Shown piece by piece: positions 1-5,594 of a stretch of 5,594 nucleotides of DNA (position 1 is its first letter; every line of letters begins with the position of its first letter). This stretch comes from Oceanospirillales bacterium (GTDB taxonomy: Bacteria > Pseudomonadota > Gammaproteobacteria > Xanthomonadales > SZUA-36): assembly GCA_003232965.1 (NCBI GenBank), contig QIKG01000213.1, positions 1 to 5,594 on the forward strand. The letters run 5' to 3'. The translations under genes were made by a program, and so were the position numbers. The notes beneath the pieces are model-generated. The model had not been told where the DNA came from. It searched no databases and saw only the letters and a program-made list of their open reading frames with translations.

Positions 1-57
1 TCAGCAGTTATCGCCTTGCTTACAATACATTTCCTACGTCTTCTGCTAGGCTATTAG
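1..57 (+). CDS. C-terminal end of an upstream gene, possibly a YggT-family membrane protein (partial)
   Basis: Frame 1 is open from the first base to a TAG at 55-57 and encodes 18 residues, SAVIALLTIHFLRLLLGY. This is a hydrophobic helix followed by a short end. The second repeat of YggT-family membrane proteins usually ends in a similar way, with an aspartate-hydrophobic-serine turn leading into a leucine-rich helix and then the terminus. In many gammaproteobacteria yggT lies a little upstream of a DUF4426 gene, which is what follows here. Both points favour YggT, but 18 residues cannot prove it, and the other forward frames are not excluded (frame 3 stays open to about position 146). The reading frame would continue upstream of the window. 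Confidence 0.4.
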   Translation, partial: SAVIALLTIHFLRLLLGY

Positions 58-113
58 TTAAGGCTATGACCATTATAAGATCCATTACAAGTTTATTAGC
101 TAAGCCTTCAAAC

Positions 114-120
114 AAGGAGA
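114..120 (+). promoter_or_regulatory. Ribosome binding site of the DUF4426 gene
   Basis: AAGGAGA lies six bases before the ATG at 127. It is the strongest Shine-Dalgarno sequence in the window, and it favours the ATG at 127 over the second in-frame ATG at 133. Confidence 0.75.
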
Positions 121-126
121 AGCATT

Positions 127-591
127 ATGAATATGAGCTTTAAAACCCTCACAGCTTGCCTACTTTTGCTCTTTAGTGGTGTACTATCAGCCCAGCAATC
201 TCAGGATTTCGGCGATTATGTGGTGCATTACAACGCCCTGAATACACAGCTGTTACCGCCCCAGGTTGCCAAGGCCAATAATATTTTGCGTTCAGGTAGC
301 CGGGCACTGTTGAATATAACCGTATTGAAAAAAACCGGTGAAACTACCCGCCCTGTCCATGCGACAGTTTCAGCAGCGGCTACTAACCTGACTGGCCAGC
401 GGCGGCAAATCCAGTTGCGCGAAGTTAGTGAACCCATGCGCGCTGACAACGACCCCGGTGCCATCTATTACCTAGGTGAGTTTCGCATCAACAATGAAGA
501 AACCTTCAGCTTTCAGATCGAAATAATACCGGATGGTGAAACTAAAACTCTGAATCTGAATTTTCGCCAACAGTTTTTTACTGAGCGATAA
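127..591 (+). CDS. DUF4426 domain-containing exported protein
   Basis: This encodes a 154-residue protein of unknown function. Residues 1-22 form a signal peptide: a short Lys-containing start, a Leu-rich core at about 11-16, and a likely signal peptidase I cut after the L-S-A at 20-22. The mature part should therefore be periplasmic or otherwise exported. It carries the features I associate with DUF4426: an FGDYVVHYNA block at about 28-37, a long beta-rich middle, a YYLGEF strand near residue 115-120, and a closing LNFRQQFF. Length is normal for the family. In many gammaproteobacteria this gene sits in a proC/yggT/metX-metW/rdgB neighbourhood. Here a possible yggT tail precedes it, but the next gene runs the opposite way and is an exosortase, so rdgB is not adjacent. 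The LTAC at residues 8-11 looks like a lipobox but comes before the hydrophobic core, so I do not call a lipoprotein. The molecular function is not known. Confidence 0.85.
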   Translation: MNMSFKTLTACLLLLFSGVLSAQQSQDFGDYVVHYNALNTQLLPPQVAKANNILRSGSRALLNITVLKKTGETTRPVHATVSAAATNLTGQRRQIQLREVSEPMRADNDPGAIYYLGEFRINNEETFSFQIEIIPDGETKTLNLNFRQQFFTER

Positions 592-623
592 AACCACAGT
601 GACAGCCGAACGCCTTGCCTAAG

Positions 624-649
624 TTGATGGTGTTCTGGCTCGCCATCAA
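624..649. terminator. Convergent-spacer hairpin, possible bidirectional terminator
   Basis: TTGATGGTG at 624-632 pairs with CGCCATCAA at 641-649. This gives a nine-base-pair stem with one G-T wobble, closed by an eight-base loop (633-640). It starts 33 bases after the stop of the DUF4426 gene and ends just before the stop of the exosortase gene, where a shared 3' end is expected. Neither side is followed by a clear T run, so it is not a textbook intrinsic terminator. A second small stem, AGGCT 649-653 with AGCCT 658-662, spans the exosortase stop codon. It overlaps the first stem by one base at 649. The function as terminator or mRNA 3' stabiliser is inferred from position and pairing only. 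Confidence 0.4.
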
Positions 650-654
650 GGCTC

Positions 655-1179
655 TCAAGCCTCTTCGGGTAATGGCGTGGAATCATCGGTTGGCTGGTTC
701 TTGTTCTCTGGCAAGGTGCGCAGCCAGATCAGCCAAACCACCAAAGCATCGAGTATGATTAACGCCTGCCACAAATACAGATGGAACCAGCGAAATGCGG
801 TGTCACTCCATTGCCCTAAATAAAACAAGGAAATAATTCGCACCAAATTGAGCAGTTGTATCGCCAAAAAGCCCCAGAAAAAACCGATCATTTTATTTTT
901 AAACGGTGCTGGAAAGGCAAATAGAGCAGCAAAAAGAATGATGACAGCTTCAACACCATTGCAACCGGCCTGGATTTCAACCGCAAAACCGTTTTCCAAG
1001 CTACGGATCACCCGTCCACTGGCGATCACCTGGTCATCAAACAGCTGAATTAAAAAAACGCTGATATTAGCCAAAACACCGGTAAAGGGTGAGATAATGT
1101 AATCTTGGACGGGCTGTAGAATTTCCAGAGTAAACAGACCAACCAATAAAATCACAAATAATACAAAAAATCGGATCAT
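655..1179 (-). CDS. xrtH: Exosortase H (IPTL-CTERM-specific), integral membrane cysteine protease/transpeptidase
   Basis: This 174-residue membrane protein is a minimal exosortase. Exosortases recognise a C-terminal tail (motif, membrane helix, basic end) on exported proteins and cleave or transfer it at the inner membrane. The family's Cys-Arg-His triad is visible: Cys73 in AGCNGVEA, Arg114 in NLVRIISLFYLG and His133 in FHLYLWQ. About five hydrophobic helices can be placed, at roughly 4-22, 31-47, 74-92, 97-122 and 133-153, followed by a polar, Pro- and acid-rich tail of about 20 residues. The small size, the absence of an EpsI-type extension and the wording of the motifs match the XrtH subfamily, whose partners carry an IPTLxxWG-type tail. 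No such target and no exopolysaccharide gene is present here. The start at 1179 has only a weak ribosome site, but the first helix begins directly after it. The gene is divergent from aroK and convergent with the DUF4426 gene, so it is probably transcribed alone. The exosortase assignment is firm; subtype H is likely. Confidence 0.85.
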   Translation of the reverse strand: MIRFFVLFVILLVGLFTLEILQPVQDYIISPFTGVLANISVFLIQLFDDQVIASGRVIRSLENGFAVEIQAGCNGVEAVIILFAALFAFPAPFKNKMIGFFWGFLAIQLLNLVRIISLFYLGQWSDTAFRWFHLYLWQALIILDALVVWLIWLRTLPENKNQPTDDSTPLPEEA

Positions 1180-1247
1180 TTCCAGTCCAAAATCAATTCA
1201 AGTTGCTGTATGGTAACGGAGTTATACACCAGTAGGTAAAAAAATTA
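1180..1247. promoter_or_regulatory. Divergent intergenic region between xrtH and aroK
   Basis: These 68 bases separate two divergently read genes, so the promoter of xrtH and that of the aroK operon should lie in or very near them. The region is AT-rich. A TATACA at 1223-1228 could be a forward -10 element, but I see no good -35 at the right distance. No reverse-strand promoter or operator palindrome stands out. The call rests on gene orientation rather than on motifs. Confidence 0.35.
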
Positions 1248-1784
1248 GTGAAATTTAGTCAAAGTATCATTCTCATTGGCTCAATGGGTGCCGGAAAGAC
1301 CACGGTAGGTAAAAAACTTGCGCAAAAACTGCACAGGGACTTTATCGACTGTGATGCTGAACTGGAGCGGCAAACGGGTGTGGATATCGCAACTATTTTT
1401 GATATTGAGGGCGAAGAAGGTTTCCGCAAACGCGAATCTGCGCAACTGGAAAAATTACTGCAACGCCGCGAGATTGTGCTGGCCACCGGCGGCGGGGTGG
1501 TGCTGATAGAAGAAAATCGGCAACGAATGACGCGCAATGGAATCATCATCTATCTGAAAACCACCGTTGAGCAGCAACTCCAAAGGCTGCAGATGGATAA
1601 AAAAAGACCCCTGCTGAGCGTGCCGGACCGACAACAGGTACTGACCGACTTATTCACCCAGCGCGACCCCATCTATCAAGCACTCGCAGATATTACAGTA
1701 CATACCGACCGACGCCATAGTGCCGAAATGGCCTCAACCGTGCTACACGCGATTAACCAATACCTAGATGAAACAAGTTTATAG
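1248..1784 (+). CDS. aroK: Shikimate kinase
   Basis: This cytoplasmic enzyme phosphorylates shikimate to shikimate 3-phosphate with ATP, the fifth step of the shikimate pathway. The 178-residue product is of normal length. It shows the Walker A loop GSMGAGKT at 11-18, the shikimate-binding Asp36 (in FIDCDAE) and Arg60 (in GEEGFRKRE), the glycine triplet at 81-83 in LATGGGVV, the lid arginine Arg120 in DKKRPLL, and Arg139 in QRDPIY. Closest resemblance is to AroK rather than AroL. The start is GTG at 1248: an in-frame TAG at 1233-1235 limits the extension upstream, and the next ATG is codon 13, inside the P-loop. A weak GTAGG-like ribosome site precedes it at 1232-1236. It is the first gene of an aroK-aroB-hemE operon. 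In many gammas aroK follows pilMNOPQ; here its upstream neighbour is a divergent exosortase gene. Confidence 0.97.
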   Translation: MKFSQSIILIGSMGAGKTTVGKKLAQKLHRDFIDCDAELERQTGVDIATIFDIEGEEGFRKRESAQLEKLLQRREIVLATGGGVVLIEENRQRMTRNGIIIYLKTTVEQQLQRLQMDKKRPLLSVPDRQQVLTDLFTQRDPIYQALADITVHTDRRHSAEMASTVLHAINQYLDETSL

Positions 1785-1801
1785 CCACTCGGGAACAAAC
1801 A

Positions 1802-2872
1802 ATGGAAGTCATTGAAGTACAAACCCGCAGCCGCAATTATCCGGTTTACATCGGCCAAGGCATCCTCAATAACCCTGCCCTCTGGTCCCGCTTACTCGAA
1901 AATCGCAGGTTCTTAATTGTCAGCAATGAGACCGTTGCGCCACTCTACCTCGATGCATTAACAAAAGCCTTGCCCGGCAATACCCATGAGCAAATTATTC
2001 TCCCCGATGGCGAACAGTATAAAACCCTGGAACAGTGGCAAACAGTGACAGATAAACTCGCCGCCATGAAAGCCGGGCGCGACACTTGCATTATTGCCCT
2101 TGGCGGCGGGGTGATTGGCGACCTGGCAGGTTTCGCTGCTGCCAGCTGGATGCGTGGCATTGATATCATTCAAATACCAACAACGCTGCTGGCTCAGGTT
2201 GATGCCTCGGTCGGTGGAAAAACCGCCATTAATCATAGCGCCGGAAAAAATTTATTGGGCGCATTCCACCAACCACACGCGGTCATTATAGATTGTGACA
2301 GTCTCCATACCCTGCCAGATCGCGAATATCGGGCCGGCCTGGCTGAGGTGATTAAATATGGCGCGATTGGCGATAGTCATTTTTTTGACTGGCTTGAGAA
2401 ACAGGCCAGCTCGCTGAATGCCAGAATGCCCGAAAGCATAATGCAGGCCGTGATTAAATCCGTAAATGCCAAAGCTGAAGTGGTGGCTGCTGATGAGCTG
2501 GAGCAAGGCCAAAGAGCCTTGCTGAATTTTGGTCATACCTTTGCCCATGCTATTGAAACCGCAACCGAGTACAAACAATGGCTACACGGCGAAGCTGTTG
2601 CCATTGGTATGGTTTTGGCAGCTAGACTGAGTACCCGATTGGGCCTGGATAGCGGAGATTCCGAGCAGCGCCTGTCGCAACTATGCGCTGTACTGGGTTT
2701 GCCTGGGGCCGACTCTGAACTACCCGCCGCGGCTGATTTAATTAATAATATGCGCCTAGATAAAAAAAATCTGGGCGGCGAATATCGATTTATTCTGCTC
2801 AAATCTATAGGGCAGGCGCTTATATATACCCAGGTTAGCGACACCGATCTTTATGCGGTTCTGCGTCAATAA
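1802..2872 (+). CDS. aroB: 3-dehydroquinate synthase
   Basis: AroB converts DAHP to 3-dehydroquinate, the second step of the shikimate pathway, using NAD and a divalent metal (usually zinc) in the cytoplasm. The product has 356 residues, close to the usual 360. The NAD-binding glycine segment GGGVIGDLAGF is at 101-111, followed by TTLLAQVDASVGGKTAINH at 127-145 and GKNLLGAFHQP at 148-158. Expected metal ligands are Glu182 (in LAEVIKYG), His245 (in LNFGHTFAHAIE) and His262 (in WLHGEAVAIGM). The catalytic lysines of the family fit Lys140 and Lys149, and a conserved DKK is at 320-322. The gene follows aroK after 17 bases, with GGGAA at 1791-1795 as its ribosome site six bases before the ATG, so the two are almost surely co-transcribed. 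No damaged motif is seen. Confidence 0.97.
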   Translation: MEVIEVQTRSRNYPVYIGQGILNNPALWSRLLENRRFLIVSNETVAPLYLDALTKALPGNTHEQIILPDGEQYKTLEQWQTVTDKLAAMKAGRDTCIIALGGGVIGDLAGFAAASWMRGIDIIQIPTTLLAQVDASVGGKTAINHSAGKNLLGAFHQPHAVIIDCDSLHTLPDREYRAGLAEVIKYGAIGDSHFFDWLEKQASSLNARMPESIMQAVIKSVNAKAEVVAADELEQGQRALLNFGHTFAHAIETATEYKQWLHGEAVAIGMVLAARLSTRLGLDSGDSEQRLSQLCAVLGLPGADSELPAAADLINNMRLDKKNLGGEYRFILLKSIGQALIYTQVSDTDLYAVLRQ

Positions 2873-2892
2873 CCCGATTACGGAAAACAACA

Positions 2893-3951
2893 ATGACTAG
2901 CTTAATAAATGACACTTTTCTACGCGCGCTCAGCCGCCAACAAACCGACTACACGCCTGTATGGATCATGCGCCAGGCTGGCCGCTATTTGCCTGAATAC
3001 CGGCAGTTAAGAGCAGAAGCCGGTAGTTTTATGGCCCTGTGCACCAACCCGGAGCTAGCCTGTGAAGTAACTTTGCAACCACTCAAGCGGTTTCCACTCG
3101 ATGCAGCGATACTATTTTCAGATATCCTTACTATTCCCGATGCCATGGGCCTGGGTCTAAACTTCACCACTGGCGAGGGACCTTCATTCGAGCGGCCATT
3201 ACGCTCTGCCAGTGATATTAAAAACTTGCCAGCCATTGACCCAGAGGATGATCTGCCTTATGTCATGGCTGCGGTTAAAAAAATTCGACTGGCACTCGCA
3301 GGTGAAGTGCCGCTAATTGGTTTTTCAGGTAGTCCATGGACACTGGCAACTTATATGATTGAAGGCAGTAGCAGCAAAACTTGGGCGCGCGCTAAAGCAC
3401 TTATATTCGAACAACCTGATGTTGCCCATCTGCTGCTTGGGAAGTTGGCAGACGCGGTCACTGACTACCTGAATGCACAGATTCGCGCCGGCGCACAGGT
3501 TGTGCAAATTTTTGATACCTGGGGCGGAGCACTACCATGGGCAGAGTACCAAGAGTTTTCCCTCACTTATATGCAACGCATTATTGACGGCTTAATCCGC
3601 GAGAATGAAGGTCGCCGGGTACCCGTCATCCTGTTTAGCAAAGGCTGTGGCCACCGACTTGGGGCAATTGCCGACAGTGGCTGCGATGCCGCTGGGGTTG
3701 ACTGGACTATGCGATTAGCAGAAGCACGGAGCTTCTGTGGCGACCGAATCGCCCTGCAGGGCAATATGGACCCTGCCATTCTGCTGACCAATCCAGAGAC
3801 TATCCGCCGTTATGTGAAACAAACGCTGGACGATTTTGGTGCCGGGCCGGGGCATGTTTTCAATCTCGGGCATGGTATTACTCCCGATGTACCACCAAAA
3901 CACCTAGCCTGCTTGGTAGCAGCTGTGCATGAACTCAGCGGCAAAGGATAA
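2893..3951 (+). CDS. hemE: Uroporphyrinogen decarboxylase
   Basis: HemE removes four carboxyl groups from uroporphyrinogen III to give coproporphyrinogen III in heme synthesis. It needs no cofactor and acts in the cytoplasm. The 352-residue length is standard. The N-terminal signature PVWIMRQAGRYLPEYR is at 22-37 and supplies Arg27 and Arg31. The key Asp77 lies in FSDILTIPDAMG, Tyr154 in the second signature GFSGSPWTLATYMIEG (143-158), and His327 in FNLGHGITPDVPP. The gene starts 20 bases after aroB with only a modest GGA ribosome site at 2882-2884, which fits a third gene of the aroK operon. In several gammas a SPOR-domain gene (damX type) and gltBD lie between aroB and hemE; none of these is present here. 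It converges with the sensor kinase gene, 22 bases separating the two stops. Confidence 0.97.
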   Translation: MTSLINDTFLRALSRQQTDYTPVWIMRQAGRYLPEYRQLRAEAGSFMALCTNPELACEVTLQPLKRFPLDAAILFSDILTIPDAMGLGLNFTTGEGPSFERPLRSASDIKNLPAIDPEDDLPYVMAAVKKIRLALAGEVPLIGFSGSPWTLATYMIEGSSSKTWARAKALIFEQPDVAHLLLGKLADAVTDYLNAQIRAGAQVVQIFDTWGGALPWAEYQEFSLTYMQRIIDGLIRENEGRRVPVILFSKGCGHRLGAIADSGCDAAGVDWTMRLAEARSFCGDRIALQGNMDPAILLTNPETIRRYVKQTLDDFGAGPGHVFNLGHGITPDVPPKHLACLVAAVHELSGKG

Positions 3952-3973
3952 ACCGCCTTATAAGCAACGCAGT

Positions 3974-5594
3974 CTACTCTTCCGGGGTTAAATTGATTTC
4001 CATTAGTGTGCTGGCAAACCCGGTCATGGTGACCGGTCGCTGGCAAGTATGGCAATGCGGAATATCCTGATACTGCGCGGTATCAAAGCTTATTGGCAAC
4101 AGGAATACTACTTCACAACCCGGGTATTTTTTACGCAATTTATCAGTATCCTCAGCCATTTGCTCGCGGTTGGCAAAACCTTCGTTTACACTCACTATCA
4201 AGGTATCAATCTCAGGGTCAGGCTTATTGCTAGAGGCATCAATTTGCGCTATGCCCCAGCGCCCTAAAAACATGCTAATAGACTCTTTTAACGGATTTTC
4301 CAGCTCCAGGCATACCAGCTTCCGTTGTAGCAATTGGCTTCCGGCCAGCCAGTCCTCGTTTGCGCTGGCGCGTTTATTCAGTGGCAAATCAAAATAAAAG
4401 CCACTACCAATCCCAGCTTCACTCTCTAGGTTAATAGAGCCACCCATTGACTGCACAATTTTTTGGGAAATGGTAAGCCCAAGACCAGTACCACCGAAAC
4501 GCCGATTCGGTGATTGATCAACCTGCTCGAAAGCATCAAATATTTTCTCCTGCTCGGCAGGGTTTAAACCGATGCCGGTATCCCGTACGAAAAAGCGCAG
4601 CTGTTCACCATTTTTTTGCAGCGTTATTCCAAATACCACATAACCTTCATCGGTGAATTTAAGCGCATTACTCAGCAAGTTACATAACACCTGCTCAAGG
4701 CGATCAGGATCACCGGCAACAATCAGTGGGACATCGGCCGCTAGCAGACCAATTAGCTCTATATCCTGTTGTGATGCAACCCCTGCATAAAGTGTAATAA
4801 CCTGCTCCAGCAAACTGTTCAGATTTACATCTCCATCGTTCAGTTTCACCACACCGGATTCAACTTTGGATAAATCCAGAACTTCATTCAACACTCGTAA
4901 TAAGTTATCCCCGGAATGGCGTAAGGAATCCACCAAACTTCGCTGCTGAGGTGATAAATCAGTGTCGGAAAGTAGCTCTGACATTCCTAAGACACCATTC
5001 AAAGGTGTTCGAATCTCATGGCTCATGGTGGCTAGGAAATTGGATTTAGTCGCACTCGCCTGATCAGCATCTTCGGCCAAATTCTGAACGCGTAAATATA
5101 ATCGTGCATTTTGGATAGCTGAACCCGCAACTTTTGAATAAAGCCGGATAATAGCTTGCGTTTCTGCAGTAAACGGTTGCTGGGCACCGCCACTTATCAC
5201 TGCCAGCCCAAGTAACTCATCACCTGCCGACAGGGGGGCGATAAAAGCATGATTGTTACTGCCTAGGCTTACCTTAGTACCCTCCCAGTCCGGTTGGTAC
5301 AGCCCCTGTTCTTTAATTCGTCCGATCCAGTCCACATTCGAAATTATGTGGGAATCGCCTGTGCTGAAGGCTTCAATTGGCAAGTCATCACCCTGAAATT
5401 GCAACACCACGCTACTGGCATTCAATTGCTGCTGAAGGATGGAGCCAAAGCGGGTCATTATTTCTTCCAAATCCAGTGATTCAGTAAGAAATCGGGTGAG
5501 TTGCCGCTGCGATTCTGCCGACTGCTCACGATAGTGCGCTAATGATAGCGCTCCCCTGCGCTTACCTTCCATTTGCCAGCGATACCAGAGCAAG
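3974..5594 (-). CDS. Sensor histidine kinase, GAF-HisKA-HATPase with degenerate C-terminal receiver (5' end outside window)
   Basis: The reading frame is open to the window edge, so the N-terminus is missing; the TTG at 5591-5593 is probably an internal leucine. Counting from that codon, residues 1-13 (LLWYRWQ then a basic stretch) look like the cytoplasmic end of a membrane helix, with a helical linker after them. A GAF-like sensory domain covers about 40-163. A short coiled linker leads into the HisKA domain at about 182-247, with phospho-accepting His192 in MSHEIRTPLNG. The ATPase domain at about 294-407 has its N box (NLLSNALKF), G1 box DTGIGL at 338-343, F box and G2 box GGTGLGLTIS. Residues 425-535 resemble a receiver fold, but the usual phospho-Asp position is Ser468 and the conserved Lys before Pro is Arg519. 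This is like the inactive receiver after the kinase core of BarA. The protein stops there, without an active receiver or Hpt domain, so its output must pass to a separate protein. The signal sensed is unknown. Confidence 0.9.
   Translation of the reverse strand, partial: LLWYRWQMEGKRRGALSLAHYREQSAESQRQLTRFLTESLDLEEIMTRFGSILQQQLNASSVVLQFQGDDLPIEAFSTGDSHIISNVDWIGRIKEQGLYQPDWEGTKVSLGSNNHAFIAPLSAGDELLGLAVISGGAQQPFTAETQAIIRLYSKVAGSAIQNARLYLRVQNLAEDADQASATKSNFLATMSHEIRTPLNGVLGMSELLSDTDLSPQQRSLVDSLRHSGDNLLRVLNEVLDLSKVESGVVKLNDGDVNLNSLLEQVITLYAGVASQQDIELIGLLAADVPLIVAGDPDRLEQVLCNLLSNALKFTDEGYVVFGITLQKNGEQLRFFVRDTGIGLNPAEQEKIFDAFEQVDQSPNRRFGGTGLGLTISQKIVQSMGGSINLESEAGIGSGFYFDLPLNKRASANEDWLAGSQLLQRKLVCLELENPLKESISMFLGRWGIAQIDASSNKPDPEIDTLIVSVNEGFANREQMAEDTDKLRKKYPGCEVVFLLPISFDTAQYQDIPHCHTCQRPVTMTGFASTLMEINLTPEE

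Noticed and set aside
60..108. Inverted repeat AAGGCT (60-65) and AGCCTT (103-108) upstream of the DUF4426 gene
   Set aside because: Only six base pairs across a 37-base loop, with no extension of the stem, which is expected by chance.
148..161. Lipobox-like LTAC at residues 8-11 of the DUF4426 protein
   Set aside because: The cysteine comes before the hydrophobic core of the signal peptide rather than after it, so lipoprotein processing there is unlikely.
848..1048. Forward-strand open frame of 66 codons inside the exosortase gene
   Set aside because: It is antisense to xrtH, whose triad and membrane helices are clear. The translated product has no recognisable pattern and no ribosome site.
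1490..2112. Identical GGCGGCGGGGTG stretches in aroK (near 1490) and aroB (near 2103)
   Set aside because: Both encode the conserved Gly-Gly-Gly-Val of their nucleotide-binding segments, so the match follows from protein constraint and codon use.
1958..2578. Reverse-strand open frames of about 90-108 codons within aroB
   Set aside because: They lie opposite conserved AroB motifs and their composition follows from the AroB codons. No start signals or domain features support them.
2819..2828. TATATA-rich stretch near the end of aroB as a promoter for hemE
   Set aside because: It lies in coding sequence, and no -35-like hexamer stands out at a suitable distance. The tight aroB-hemE spacing favours co-transcription.
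3956..3963. CTTATAAG palindrome between hemE and the kinase gene as a terminator or operator
   Set aside because: It is eight bases with no loop and no extension on either side, which is too little for either function.
3810..4267. Open frames crossing the hemE/kinase convergence on either strand (reverse 3810-4055, forward 4049-4267)
   Set aside because: Both overlap well-supported coding sequence of HemE or the kinase, lack ribosome sites, and their products look like frame shadows.

Overview
The window reads as ordinary chromosomal DNA from a gammaproteobacterium. The aroK-aroB pair, HemE, a secreted DUF4426 protein and a BarA-style membrane sensor kinase are all typical of that class. The shadow of a proC-yggT-...-DUF4426 neighbourhood and the presence of exosortase H point, more weakly, towards a free-living aquatic lineage such as Cellvibrionales-like marine gammas. 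Base composition is fairly balanced and even, and I see no insertion sequence, phage gene, CRISPR array, tRNA or rRNA.

Layout: (1) 1-57 (+) is the last 18 codons of an upstream gene with a hydrophobic tail, possibly YggT. (2) 127-591 (+) encodes a small exported DUF4426 protein. (3) 592-654 is a short convergent spacer holding a 9-bp-stem hairpin. (4) 655-1179 (-) encodes a minimal integral-membrane exosortase of the XrtH type, with its Cys-Arg-His triad visible. (5) 1180-1247 is a 68-base divergent spacer that should carry the starts of both xrtH and the next operon. (6) 1248-3951 (+) is a compact aroK-aroB-hemE operon with gaps of 17 and 20 bases. (7) 3974-5594 (-) is the C-terminal part of a GAF-HisKA-HATPase sensor kinase whose last domain is a receiver without its phospho-acceptor aspartate. 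It converges on hemE with 22 bases between the stops.

How they work together: AroK and AroB supply two steps of the shikimate pathway (chorismate and aromatic amino acids), and HemE supplies one step of heme synthesis, so the central operon is housekeeping metabolism. XrtH is unrelated to it. It is expected to process envelope proteins carrying an IPTL-CTERM tail that are encoded elsewhere, since none is seen here. The sensor kinase is an independent signalling unit.

The points worth a second look are the solitary exosortase in an unusual place, the shortened aroKB-hemE gene order compared with other gammas, and the degenerate receiver that ends the kinase. I found no convincing evidence of a wholly new system.
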